A stretch of DNA of 48,574 nucleotides, from contig NZ_BPQD01000045.1 in NCBI RefSeq assembly GCF_022179065.1, forward strand, positions 1 to 48,574, in the 5' to 3' direction. This DNA is from Methylobacterium adhaesivum (lineage in GTDB: Bacteria > Pseudomonadota > Alphaproteobacteria > Rhizobiales > Beijerinckiaceae). Both the position numbers and the translations under genes were made by a program. Of this stretch, positions 17,637-26,239 are shown piece after piece. Positions within the stretch are counted from its first letter, which is position 1; each line of letters begins with the position of its first letter. Under the pieces are notes generated by a model. It was given only the letters and a program-made list of their open reading frames with translations. It searched no databases and was not told where the DNA came from.

Positions 17637-19256
17637 GTGGGAAAAATCAACAAAACATTCCTAGTATCCGTAACGGTTATTGCCGGAACGTCTGCCGCCG
17701 GCGCGGCGGACCTGCCAGCCAAGGCTGCTGCACCGATCGAATTCGTTCGGGTCTGTAACACCTACGGTGCCGGCTTTTTCTACATTCCAGGCACCGACAC
17801 CTGCATCCGGCTCTCGGGCCGGGCGCGCTTCGAAGTCGGGTACCAGACCTCCTACAGCCGCACGTCGAGCGGCACCTCGACCCCGGGCGATCTCACCGGC
17901 TATCGCGGCCTCGCCCGCATCAATGTCGACGCCCGCACGCAGACCAGCTACGGCACCCTGCGGGCCTTCCTGCGGGTCGAAGCCGCGAGCCGCACCGGCA
18001 TCCCGACGATCCGTTCGGGCACGACGGAGCGGATCGGCAACGCCTTCGCGGCGACGGGACAGGACCAGGCCGGTCGCGTGCAGCAATACTTCAACACCGA
18101 CAAGGCCTTCATTCAGTTCGCCGGGTTCACGGCCGGGCGCGCGTCCTCGTTCTTCGATTTCTATGCCCACGACTTCGAGATCATCGCATCGTCAATGAGC
18201 TCGGACGTGAACTCCACCAATCTCGCCGCCTACACCGCGAAGCTCGGTACGGCGGGACTCACCGCGACGGTGTCGATGGAGGATCCGAGTTTCCGGCGGA
18301 CCCCGCTCTTCACGGCCGCCAACGCGCCGGGCACCTCCCTGGCCGCCAGCCCGGTCTTCATCGGCTTCTCGGCCAACGGCACCCCCACGGGGGTCGGCTA
18401 CATCGACGTCGTCCAGCGCAACCGCCTGCCAGACTTCGTCGGCGTCCTGCGCTACGATTCGAGCTGGGGCTCGGCGCAGCTCTCGGCGGCCGTGCACGAA
18501 CTCAACTACGCCAACCCGATCGCGGGCGTCTTCACGGGAACAAACCTCGGCAGCGCCGTCACGGCGACGAACAGTGTCGCGGCGCCAAGCCTCGCCACGG
18601 CCTATGGCTGGGCCGTCCAGGGCGGCGTGAAGATCAACATGCCGTTCATCGCGGACGGCGACACGCTTTACCTGCAAGCCTCCTACGGCGAGGGCGCCGG
18701 GATGTATACCGGGTTCTCGTCCTATACCGGTTCCTACATCGGCAACACGTCGTCGATCCAGGGTTCGGCCTTCAATCAGTACTTCAACGATGCCGTTCTC
18801 AACCCGTTCACGAACCGGCTCGAACTCTCGACGACGTTCACGGCCGTGGCGTCGTACCTGCACTATTGGACGCCCGAGCTGCGTTCGGCCGCCTTCGGAT
18901 CCTATGGAGAGCTGAACTTCGCCAATGGTGCCCGCGCCCGACAGGGCGCCTATTACGGCATCACGGGCACCGGACCGGGGGTTCCCGGAACGCGCTTCTA
19001 CGAAGTCAGCCAAGTCCTCCGGGACAATTACCGCTTCGTGGTCGGCGCAAGCCTGATCTGGTCCCCCGTCCGCGACCTCGATATCGGTGTTGAGTCGATC
19101 TACACCCGGTACGGCGTCACGTCCGGCCGCGTGCTCGACCTCAGCCGTTTCCCGGCGCAGAACGCGGCCTTCGTCAACAACCTGGCCAATACGATCCGGA
19201 CGAAGACCGCCGAAGACACGGTCCAGGTCAGAGCCCGCGTCCAGCGCGATTTCTGA
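17637..19256 (+). CDS. Outer-membrane porin of the alphaproteobacterial Porin_2 type
   Basis: A 539-residue outer-membrane beta-barrel porin. The signal peptide (MGKINKTFLVSVTVIAGTSA, cleavage near GAA) is followed by family hallmarks: DLPAKAAAPIEFVRVC, then GAGFFYIPGTDTCIRLSGR. The body alternates short polar loops and aromatic-rich strands, for example YLHYWTPELRSAAFGSYGEL, and it ends with an aromatic residue (RVQRDF), as barrels do for BAM recognition. Start is GTG at 17637, set by the strong GGGGGAG. At 539 residues it is slightly long for the family. It follows the ABC importer by 370 nt and has its own leader and terminator, so it is a separate unit. Confidence 0.93.
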   Translation: MGKINKTFLVSVTVIAGTSAAGAADLPAKAAAPIEFVRVCNTYGAGFFYIPGTDTCIRLSGRARFEVGYQTSYSRTSSGTSTPGDLTGYRGLARINVDARTQTSYGTLRAFLRVEAASRTGIPTIRSGTTERIGNAFAATGQDQAGRVQQYFNTDKAFIQFAGFTAGRASSFFDFYAHDFEIIASSMSSDVNSTNLAAYTAKLGTAGLTATVSMEDPSFRRTPLFTAANAPGTSLAASPVFIGFSANGTPTGVGYIDVVQRNRLPDFVGVLRYDSSWGSAQLSAAVHELNYANPIAGVFTGTNLGSAVTATNSVAAPSLATAYGWAVQGGVKINMPFIADGDTLYLQASYGEGAGMYTGFSSYTGSYIGNTSSIQGSAFNQYFNDAVLNPFTNRLELSTTFTAVASYLHYWTPELRSAAFGSYGELNFANGARARQGAYYGITGTGPGVPGTRFYEVSQVLRDNYRFVVGASLIWSPVRDLDIGVESIYTRYGVTSGRVLDLSRFPAQNAAFVNNLANTIRTKTAEDTVQVRARVQRDF

Positions 19257-19311
19257 GGTCGGCGCACGGTCTTGCCCGGCACCATCGGTTCGGTCCACCC
19301 GCTGCATCGGC

Positions 19312-19354
19312 ACCATCACGCGCCCGGCTTCGGCCGCGGCGCGTGATGGTCTTT
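19312..19354 (+). terminator. Strong hairpin terminator after the porin gene
   Basis: A perfect 13-bp stem, ACCATCACGCGCC at 19312-19324 with GGCGCGTGATGGT at 19338-19350. It is extended inside by CGGC-TTCG-GCCG, a UUCG-type tetraloop, with one bulged C. CTTTC follows, a short T-run. It lies 56 nt past the porin stop. The stability of the stem supports intrinsic termination despite the weak T-tract. Confidence 0.75.
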
Positions 19355-19447
19355 CGCCGGGAGATGAAGCCGACGAGGAGAGTCGATCAACTGATCTAAG
19401 AGGTTGTTAAATCGCCCATCGCACAACAATGTACGATTTCGTAGCGA

Positions 19448-19681
19448 GTGACTGCGTTGACGCATGCGAGACCGACGATGGCGGCACAGGATGACGCTCC
19501 AAAGCGGGTCTACCGCGCCATCACCCGGCACAGCGATGGTCGCATCATACATGTGCGCGTCATCCAGGCGACGAGCGACGCGGAAGCGATCCGGATCGTG
19601 ATCGAAAGGGGCTCCGACATCCGTACCGATCTCTGGGATGAGAATGGCCTCGTTCAGCGCTTCGGGCAACCCAACAACTAG
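19448..19681 (+). CDS. Small hypothetical protein
   Basis: A 77-residue protein of unknown function. The central part (KRVYRAITRHSDGRIIHVRV, then ATSDAEAIRIVIERGSDI) looks like one small alpha/beta unit, two strands and a helix, and the protein ends in NGLVQRFGQPNN. No signal peptide, membrane span or metal motif is seen. GTG at 19448 gives the full length; ATG at 19478 (MAAQDDAPKR) is an equally possible start giving 67 residues. It stands alone between the porin and a chemoreceptor. The coherent codon use suggests a real gene, but no family is recognised. Confidence 0.6.
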   Translation: MTALTHARPTMAAQDDAPKRVYRAITRHSDGRIIHVRVIQATSDAEAIRIVIERGSDIRTDLWDENGLVQRFGQPNN

Positions 19682-19865
19682 GCAGCAATCGCAGGTTCCC
19701 GTGCAGGCGCACCAACCGCAACGACTCGCGACGTCTACCGGTCGGCCTCTGGTCACATTAAATTTTGGTCTCTGTTGCGGGATTGTTGCTGCGTTGCGCG
19801 CAGGGATGCTGTGAAACTGCAGACGCTGCGGCCCGCAGCCCGATCATCCGTTGGGCCTCAGCGGT

Positions 19866-19898
19866 AACCCGCCCGGAGCAATCCGAGGCGGGTTTTTC
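19866..19898 (+). terminator. Rho-independent terminator, possibly of a small RNA
   Basis: An 8-bp perfect stem, AACCCGCC at 19866-19873 and GGCGGGTT at 19887-19894, runs directly into a T-run (TTTTT at 19893-19897). It lies 185 nt past the nearest upstream gene, in a 530-nt gap (19682-20211) with no protein gene that I can support. A second hairpin GCTGCGG/CCGCAGC at 19825-19839 precedes it. It may end the small gene at 19448 or an unannotated small RNA. Confidence 0.75.
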
Positions 19899-20211
19899 GG
19901 TCCAGGACTACGGATGGGCGTAAGCGATCGTGCTGGGGCGTTCGTGCTCGTTCTGCCGCGCGGGAGGCTGCCGATTTCGCCCCCTGCCCGGCGGCGCTGC
20001 CTCCGATGAGTCGGTGCCCGCCGTAGTTTATCCTGCGAGATGGGCGCCCCGGGCCGAGGTCTTCGGAATGGCGTAGGGCGGGCGAACACGTGCGATGTCG
20101 ATGGGAGATCGAAATTGATACGAAGGGCGACGGGTTTAACGCTTGTTTCAGATCATGCCGGTGAGATGCACTGATCTGCAAGATCGCTGTCAGTACGCGC
20201 CGGGAAAGCTC

Positions 20212-21684
20212 ATGTCTCTGTTTCGGTCGAGCCTTCGCGCTCTCACGGATGCGATCAACCGCTCGCGCGGCTGCCTCGATCTCGATCTCGACGGCACGAT
20301 CCGCAATGCCAACGGCAACTTTCTCTCCCTCGTCGGCTACACCCGTGAGGAACTGATCGGAAAGGCGCACAGCGTTCTGACACCGGCAGCCGAGCGCGAC
20401 AGCGTCAAGAGCAAGGCGTTCTGGGCGGATCTTCGGGCGGGCAAACCCCAGACGCGGGAATTCAAGCGCTTGACCAAGGACGGCCGGGAAATCTGGATCC
20501 TTGCCTCGTACAATCCCGTCCTCGGACGCGGTGACAAGCCCGTCCGGATCGTCGTGTTCGCCTCCGACATCACGGCGCAGAAGACGCGCAGCATCGACAC
20601 CAACGGTCAGGTCGCCGCGCTGCACCGCTCGCAGGCCGTGATCGCCTTCTCTCCGGACGGCACCATCCTCGAGGCCAACGGCAACTTTCTCGCCGCACTC
20701 GGCTACGAACTCGGCGAGATCCAAGGTCGCAAGCACAGCCTGTTCGTCCATCCCGACGAGCGGGAAGCCCCCGCCTACAAGGCGTTCTGGCAGGCCCTCG
20801 GACAGGGCGAATATCAGGCCGGCGAGTACTGCCGCATCGCCAAGGGCGGTCGCGAGATCTTCATCCAGGCGACCTACAACCCGATCCGGGACGATGATGG
20901 ACGCTTGGTCAAGGTGGTGAAGTTCGCCACCGACGTGACGGCGCAGGTGCATGAGCGTCGCCAGCGCGCCGAGAAGGCGCGGGCCATCAGCATCGACCTC
21001 AACGCGATCAGCGATGCCGTCCATGGCGTGACCCAGCAGACGGTGGCCGCCGCCGGCACGGTACATCAGGTCTCGGGCGACATCCAGACCGTTGCCTCGG
21101 GTGCCGAAGAGTTGTCCGCGTCCGTCTCTGAGATCAGCCAGCAGGTGCAGCACGCTTCGCAGATCGCCGGTCAGGCCGTTCAACAGGCGCAGCAGACCGG
21201 CACGATCGTGTCGGGCTTGAGCGAACAGGCCATGCGCATCGGCGAAGTGGTCGCCCTGATCCAGGCGATCGCGAGCCAGACCAATCTTCTCGCGTTGAAC
21301 GCCACCATCGAGGCGGCGCGCGCCGGAGAAGCCGGCCGTGGCTTCGCGGTCGTGGCGCAGGAGGTCAAGCAGCTCGCCGAGCAGACAACCAAGGCGACGG
21401 AACAGATCCGCCAGCAGATCGGCGCGACGCAGGGGGCCACGCAGCAGGCCGTGGACGCCATCGGGGCGATTCAGGGCACCATCCGCACCCTCGATGAGGT
21501 CGCGACCGCGATCGCCTCGGCGGTCGAGGAGCAGTCGGCGGTGACGCAGGAAATGTCGGCCTCGATGCAGACGGCGTCGCGGGGCGCGAACAGCCTCGCG
21601 GGCAGCATGGAAGCCATCGCTCACGCCGCCGAGCAGGTCGATCGGTCGACCGCCAAGGTGCGTCAAGCGTCGGCGGCGGCCTGA
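20212..21684 (+). CDS. Soluble chemoreceptor with two PAS domains
   Basis: A 490-residue cytoplasmic methyl-accepting protein. Two PAS domains lie at about 20-125 (core [15 protein letters not shown]) and 140-250 (core [15 protein letters not shown]), each ending in the typical DIT/DVTAQ. A coiled-coil signalling domain follows, with tip [20 protein letters not shown] then [11 protein letters not shown]. No membrane span or HAMP domain is seen. PAS pairs of this type often bind haem, flavin or another small ligand to sense oxygen or redox state, as in Aer-like receptors; the cofactor cannot be read here. ATG at 20212 ([11 protein letters not shown]) is preferred to an ATG 69 nt upstream because conservation begins there. 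It is monocistronic. Confidence 0.92.
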   Translation: MSLFRSSLRALTDAINRSRGCLDLDLDGTIRNANGNFLSLVGYTREELIGKAHSVLTPAAERDSVKSKAFWADLRAGKPQTREFKRLTKDGREIWILASYNPVLGRGDKPVRIVVFASDITAQKTRSIDTNGQVAALHRSQAVIAFSPDGTILEANGNFLAALGYELGEIQGRKHSLFVHPDEREAPAYKAFWQALGQGEYQAGEYCRIAKGGREIFIQATYNPIRDDDGRLVKVVKFATDVTAQVHERRQRAEKARAISIDLNAISDAVHGVTQQTVAAAGTVHQVSGDIQTVASGAEELSASVSEISQQVQHASQIAGQAVQQAQQTGTIVSGLSEQAMRIGEVVALIQAIASQTNLLALNATIEAARAGEAGRGFAVVAQEVKQLAEQTTKATEQIRQQIGATQGATQQAVDAIGAIQGTIRTLDEVATAIASAVEEQSAVTQEMSASMQTASRGANSLAGSMEAIAHAAEQVDRSTAKVRQASAAA

Positions 21685-21692
21685 ACCTCCGG

Positions 21693-21750
21693 GGCATCCG
21701 CCGTCGCGTGACGGATGCCAGTCCGGCCGCCCGCATCGCGGCGGCCGGAC
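21693..21750. terminator. Two hairpins between convergent genes
   Basis: The 73-nt gap between the chemoreceptor and the convergent hydrolase gene holds two stem-loops. The first is GGCATCCG (21693-21700) / CGGATGCC (21712-21719). The second is an 11-bp perfect stem, GTCCGGCCGCC (21721-21731) / GGCGGCCGGAC (21740-21750). Neither has a clear T-run. Their place between convergent stops suggests a bidirectional transcript end. Confidence 0.55.
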
Positions 21751-21757
21751 ACCGACA

Positions 21758-23722
21758 TCAGGGCGTGGCTTCCCGACGCGCCGCATCGATCAGGCGATCG
21801 CCGTCCTCCCGGAGCAGCAGCCGGTCCGACACGAGGCCGTCGACGGATTTCGTCACGGCCGCGACATAGGCGTCCGAATCCGCGTAGCGCTCCTCGATGG
21901 AGGGACGCGGATCCCCGGCCGCCTCGCGTTCGGTCCGGGTGCGCGCGAAGGGAAGCTGGCTGCCCTCCCGGTCGCACAAGGCACCGGCGGGGAACGGATC
22001 GGCATACAGATTCCACCCGGTGAAGGTCGCGCGCGGCGCCGCCACGGCGGGCAGGCGGATACCGGCCGCATCGTTTCCGTCCGCGTCGACCCGTGGCACC
22101 AGCGGCCGGTATTGTGGCCCGCTCTCGGGCCGCGGATCGACGTAGGTGTCGAACCGCGCGATGGCGTTCGGCGCCGTTGGAACCGGTACACCCACGAGGA
22201 ATGGGAAGCCGATGGCGGCGGCCTCCACCAGGGTGCCGTCCGACAGGCGGGGAACCTTGCTGTCCGGCGGCAGCGTGCCCGAAATCACCCACTCTTCCAG
22301 GGCGACGAGGAGCGCCCGCACGGCCGGCGCCGGGTTCAGAATGCTGCGCGGGTTGGCGCACGGCCCCTTGGTCGATGTCAGGCCGGCCCTTCCATAATGG
22401 AAGCCACTGGAGATCAGGAAGGCGCGCGCCGTCTCCGGCAGCGGCAGGTCGGTGCGGCCGAGGGAGTCGGTGGTGAGCAGCGAGGCGCCCTTCTGCCAAT
22501 ACTCGGTGCCGGTGTTCACCTCGATCAACAGGGGATCGAAACCGTCGTCGCGCAGGAGCGCGCCCGTCCGCCCCGTGACAGCGTCGTGCCGATGGGCGGC
22601 GGAGAATGGGAAGGCGTTCTCCGGGTAGAAGTGGTCCTCGTGCTGCGTGTTGGTGCGCGAGGGCTGGCCGAACCGTGCATTGAGGAAGACGCCGCCGACG
22701 CCCGCGATGTGAGACAGCACCCCGTCGAAGACCCGGCGGCCGGTTTCGTCGCGGTTAAAGCCCTGGTGGATGAAGTCGCGCAGGTAACGCCCGCTCTGCG
22801 AGATGCCGAGGGCGACGGCGTGTCTGATCGTACCGCCGGCCGGGTTGGCCCCGCCGGCCGCCTCGCCGCGCAGGTAAGCCACCACGTCGCGGGTGGCGGC
22901 AAAGCCGATGCCGAGCACCTTCGGTTCCGTCGCCTGGTAGGTGAACTGATAGATCGATCCCGGCAGCGGCTTGGTGCCCTTGGGCAGGAGCTCGAGTTCG
23001 CGGGGCGTCGCATAGTGCCAGGCCTCGGACGGTACGGGGCGGGGCGGATCGCTCTCCCGACGGCGGACCGTCAGCTGCGCGTGCGCCTTGTCCGCGCTGG
23101 CCGTCTTGAAGGTGAGGAAGAACGGAGCCTCGGCCGGCCCGCGCGTCGCGCTGACGAGCTCGTCGCGGACCGTCTCGACGATGGGTTTGCCGTTGAGCGT
23201 CGCCACCGGAACATCGATGGCCATGCCGCCCTGCTGGCGCAGCGCGTCGGCCTCCCAGCCGGACCAGACGAGGGTATCGCCTCGGCGCAGAACCAAGCCG
23301 GTCCCGGCATCGGCGACCGTGCGGGGATCGTTCACGGCTTGCGCCGCCTGGGGCGGCGCATCGAGCACCCAGTTGAACAGGAACTTGCGACCGCGGTTCA
23401 GAACTTCGAACAACAGCGTCCCGCTGCCGCGGGCGGGATCCTTGGGTCGCAGGATGAACAGGTCGGTTCTGTATTCGACCATGCCCCGGGCGTTTCGCGT
23501 GGCGAGGGCGATATCGACGATCCCGGCATTGGCGGGATCCGCCGGATCGAGTTCGCCCCGGGCCGTCCCGGTGAGGCGCTCGTAGGCGCCGGCGGCACCG
23601 AATTCCGCACCGTCGGCGAAGGGTTCGATCGTGGCGATGTCGATGCCGACGATGCGGGCGTGTGCTGGTGCGATGCAAAGCGCGCAGCCAAGCGTGGCGG
23701 CGATGGCGCGGCCAATCGGCAT
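21758..23722 (-). CDS. Secreted alpha/beta-hydrolase-domain protein
   Basis: A 654-residue protein with a Sec signal peptide (first 22 residues, ending AHA). It resembles the large alpha/beta-hydrolase-domain family (Abhydrolase_10) of secreted proteins. The probable nucleophile serine is in ALGISQSGRYLRDF, followed by an acidic and His-containing region (TNTQHEDHFYPENAF). Substrate is unknown; members are annotated only by fold. ATG at 23722 has AGGGGG eight nt upstream. It is convergent with the PAS receptor and not tightly linked to the isomerase gene 342 nt upstream. Confidence 0.75.
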   Translation of the reverse strand: MPIGRAIAATLGCALCIAPAHARIVGIDIATIEPFADGAEFGAAGAYERLTGTARGELDPADPANAGIVDIALATRNARGMVEYRTDLFILRPKDPARGSGTLLFEVLNRGRKFLFNWVLDAPPQAAQAVNDPRTVADAGTGLVLRRGDTLVWSGWEADALRQQGGMAIDVPVATLNGKPIVETVRDELVSATRGPAEAPFFLTFKTASADKAHAQLTVRRRESDPPRPVPSEAWHYATPRELELLPKGTKPLPGSIYQFTYQATEPKVLGIGFAATRDVVAYLRGEAAGGANPAGGTIRHAVALGISQSGRYLRDFIHQGFNRDETGRRVFDGVLSHIAGVGGVFLNARFGQPSRTNTQHEDHFYPENAFPFSAAHRHDAVTGRTGALLRDDGFDPLLIEVNTGTEYWQKGASLLTTDSLGRTDLPLPETARAFLISSGFHYGRAGLTSTKGPCANPRSILNPAPAVRALLVALEEWVISGTLPPDSKVPRLSDGTLVEAAAIGFPFLVGVPVPTAPNAIARFDTYVDPRPESGPQYRPLVPRVDADGNDAAGIRLPAVAAPRATFTGWNLYADPFPAGALCDREGSQLPFARTRTEREAAGDPRPSIEERYADSDAYVAAVTKSVDGLVSDRLLLREDGDRLIDAARREATP

Positions 23723-24064
23723 GGTTCCCCCTGATGTCCGGCTCGACGATGGCCGGTCCCTTCAGCAACCACGGCTGAGCCCCCGCGTCGAGGGCCCTGT
23801 CCAGGGGAGATCGGGTTTCCGGCCCGCCGTCCGCTGCAATCGGCGTTTCGAGCGCAAACGTCTCGACCGGTGCGGGAATCTTCTTCGGATGCGCGCTGTT
23901 CGAGGTGCCGTCGAACAGGGTAATCGATGGACTTCCCGCGCCTGCCCGATCGCCCGGCGAGGTTGCCGATGATCGGCACCCGGCGCAGGGCCGCCATGGT
24001 CAGCCTGTCGGCAAGATTCGGGACGCCGAATCTTCGTCTGCAGACGATCCGAGGGCGATGGTCA
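23723..24064. other. 342-nt gap with hairpins and a coding-like stretch
   Basis: No complete gene is supported here. Two adjacent symmetric elements follow the isomerase gene: a perfect 9-bp stem AAGATTCGG (24013-24021) / CCGAATCTT (24026-24034) with a 4-nt loop, then the 12-bp palindrome CGTCTGCAGACG (24035-24046). They may end the isomerase transcript, though no T-run is present. On the minus strand about 23760-23930 a frame reads SPSITLFDGTSNSAHPKKIP and onward with gene-like codons. It has no start signal and would run into the hydrolase gene, so it is at best a remnant. Confidence 0.4.
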
Positions 24065-24871
24065 TCAGGGGGCCTCCGAAGGCGGCTGCCGGATTTGGGA
24101 GGCACGGTAGGCCTCGAACCAGCCCAGGCCCTCGCGGGTGCCGCCGGCAGGGTTGTACTCGCAACCGACGAAGCCGTCGTAGCCGAGGCTGTCGAGCTCG
24201 GCGAAGAGGCGGGCATCGTTCATCTCGCCGGTGCCGGGTTCGTGGCGGCCCGGCACGCTCGCGGTCTGCACATGCCCGACCATCGGCATCAGCGCCCGCA
24301 GGCGCATGGTCACGTCCCCGTGCAGGATCTGACAATGGTAGAGGTCGAACTGCAGTTTCAGGTTCGGCAGGCCGAGATCCCGGATCAGGCGAGCGGCGAC
24401 ATCGAAATCGTTCAGGAAATAACCCGGCATGTTGCGGGCGTTGATCGGCTCCAACACGAGGTCGAGGGCCTCGCGCGCCAGCCGCTCGGCGGTCCAGGCG
24501 ACGGCGCGGCGATAGGCGGCCTGCGCCTGCGAATCGTCGGCCGGCGCCACCCCGGCCATCAGGTGGAGCCGCGCGACGCCCGTGGCCTTCGCGTAGCGGA
24601 GGCCCGTCTCGACGCCCGCCCTCAGCTCCTCGAACCGGTCGGGCAGGGCCGCGAGGCCGCGCTCGCCCGCCGCCCAGTCGCCAGGCGGCAGGTTGAACAG
24701 CGCCTGGGTGAGCCCGAACGTCCGCAGCCGCTCGGCAATGGCTCCCGGGGGATGCTCGTAGGGAAACAGAAACTCGACGGCCGTGAACCCGGCCTCAGCG
24801 GCGGCTTCGAATCGCTCGAGGAACGGCCGCTCGGTGAACATCAGGGTCAGGTTGGCGGCAAAGCGCGGCAT
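24065..24871 (-). CDS. hyi: Hydroxypyruvate isomerase-family TIM-barrel enzyme
   Basis: A 268-residue xylose-isomerase-like TIM barrel of the Hyi/OtnI group, which interconverts hydroxypyruvate and tartronate semialdehyde or isomerises 2-oxo-tetronate. It has MPRFAANLTLMFTERPFLER at the start. Metal and substrate ligands are in LVLEPINARNMPGYF (Glu), LQFDLYHCQ (Asp, His), VGHVQTASVPGRHEPG (His, Gln) and VGCEYNPAG (Glu). Length is typical. Hydroxypyruvate is also an intermediate of the serine cycle of methylotrophs, so a role in C1 or glyoxylate metabolism is plausible. OtnI cannot be excluded. No kinase, aldolase or reductase partner is intact nearby; a decayed gene lies just upstream. Confidence 0.85.
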   Translation of the reverse strand: MPRFAANLTLMFTERPFLERFEAAAEAGFTAVEFLFPYEHPPGAIAERLRTFGLTQALFNLPPGDWAAGERGLAALPDRFEELRAGVETGLRYAKATGVARLHLMAGVAPADDSQAQAAYRRAVAWTAERLAREALDLVLEPINARNMPGYFLNDFDVAARLIRDLGLPNLKLQFDLYHCQILHGDVTMRLRALMPMVGHVQTASVPGRHEPGTGEMNDARLFAELDSLGYDGFVGCEYNPAGGTREGLGWFEAYRASQIRQPPSEAP

Positions 24872-24886
24872 GTTTCACAAACTCCG

Positions 24887-25178
24887 TCAGGCCCCGGCGG
24901 GCCGGGTGATGCCGGCGACCCGGATGTCCAGGCGTGCCAGGGTGGCGGCGGCGTGGCCCATGCCGGCACGGGACGCCACCGAACCGTGTGGAGAGTGGCG
25001 GCCGCCGCCACCGGATCGTCCGCGCCCGCGCCCCATACGGTACGATCCCGAGATTCATCGCGAAGATGCCGACGGCGTACCCGGGGCTGTGCCCGCCGTC
25101 GAATTCGGGCGGTAAGCGGTGCTCGGACCGTCCGGAAGGGCCGGCCGAGGCGGTGGTGACCTCGTGGACTTTGCGTCA
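24887..25178 (-). pseudogene. Decayed gene fragment upstream of the isomerase gene
   Basis: The minus strand is coding-like but needs frame changes. After a TGA near 25180 one frame reads VHEVTTASAGPSGRSEHRLP and on to GYAVGIFAMNLGIVPYGARA (about 25040). A second frame reads ADDPVAAAATLHT. A third reads GSVASRAGMGHAAATLARLD and closes with GITRPAGA and a TGA at 24887, 15 nt before the isomerase start. Codon third positions are GC-rich in each part. No family is recognised. The simplest reading is a gene remnant with two frameshifts that once lay in one operon with hyi. Sequencing error is the alternative. Confidence 0.4.
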
Positions 25179-25223
25179 TCCTGCCCTGGCAGGGAAACGG
25201 CGGTCAGCGGAGAGGATCGAGGT

Positions 25224-26186
25224 CTACCATCCGGGTGGTGGCGATTTCGATCCGCTGGCGGCGCGCACCGGCTGCTCGTTCGATCCGGATTGCGACGTCT
25301 GCGATGTGGGAGTCGCAGGACGGCTGGAAGCGGGCATCGCATCGGTGAGGAAGCGGGCTCGATCGGAGGCGCCACCCGTGGCCGAGGGGCGGGGCACCAG
25401 CGGAATGGCCGGCTCGGCCGGCGGCGGCGCGGGTTGCACCAGATAGGGTTGCGTCGCCGTGGTCGGCGGCAGGTTCACGAGGGTACGGCTGCTGTTCACC
25501 ACCACCGAGGGGGGGCTCGCTGGCGCGCTCGGTGCGACGCTCGGTCGGATCACCTCGGCGGATGCCGCCGGCGGTCTCGGGCGTGCCGCGCGGAGCCTGG
25601 ACCTGCTCGCCGGCGCATCCGCGACAACGCCAAGCCGTATTCTCGTGAGGTCAGACAGCAATGCGTCGGCATTCGTCGACCGAGGCCGGCAATGGTGCAC
25701 CCGCAACGAGACCGCCACCGGTCCGCGCAGCGCATCGTGTCCGAGCTCGACCCGCTGAAGCGCATCAATCCACTGCCAGGCGTAGGCGCAGTGCTCGCTC
25801 ACGGCGACGCCGAGGGGGCCATAGGCATTCTGCACCGGCTGACGCAGGACGCGGTAGGACCCGTCGAGGGTCGCAAGCTCGGCGGTGATCCCGGCCCGGC
25901 TCGGCTTCGCCATGGCCGGATCATCCCAGGTCCGGTCCGAGGCGATGGTCACGTCGATCCGGTCGCGGGATTGCCCGAACAGGATACGCTGGCGCAAGCC
26001 GGCGGACGAGCGGGTTTCCTCGACGGAGGTCACCGGCCCACTGTTGGGGACCGAAACGAGGGGGCGAGGGCTGATCGCTCCCGTGGAGCTGAACGCCGTC
26101 TCGAAACGGGGGCTCGTCCGGCGCGCCGTCGCGGTTTGGCAGGCCCCGACCAGCGTCAGTCCCAGGAGGATCGAGGCTGTTCGCAT
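25224..26186 (-). CDS. bcsN: BcsN-type cellulose biosynthesis lipoprotein
   Basis: A 320-residue predicted lipoprotein: MRTASILLGLTLVGACQ has the lipobox LVGAC. The core matches what I know of BcsN, an accessory protein of alphaproteobacterial cellulose operons: GLRQRILF, MAKPSRAGITAELA, NAYGPLGVAVSEHCAYAWQWI and SLRVHHCRP. The last 130 residues are Pro/Ser/Ala-rich and of low complexity. The ATG at 26186 is chosen for the signal sequence; a GTG at 26243 touching the upstream stop would add 19 residues. It is the last gene of the operon. Function is unknown; a periplasmic or outer-membrane assembly role is likely. Confidence 0.75.
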   Translation of the reverse strand: MRTASILLGLTLVGACQTATARRTSPRFETAFSSTGAISPRPLVSVPNSGPVTSVEETRSSAGLRQRILFGQSRDRIDVTIASDRTWDDPAMAKPSRAGITAELATLDGSYRVLRQPVQNAYGPLGVAVSEHCAYAWQWIDALQRVELGHDALRGPVAVSLRVHHCRPRSTNADALLSDLTRIRLGVVADAPASRSRLRAARPRPPAASAEVIRPSVAPSAPASPPSVVVNSSRTLVNLPPTTATQPYLVQPAPPPAEPAIPLVPRPSATGGASDRARFLTDAMPASSRPATPTSQTSQSGSNEQPVRAASGSKSPPPGW

Positions 26187-26239
26187 CACGGCTCTCGCCG
26201 TCGCGGCGCGCGGGCGATGGCGGAAGGGTACGAGGCCGC

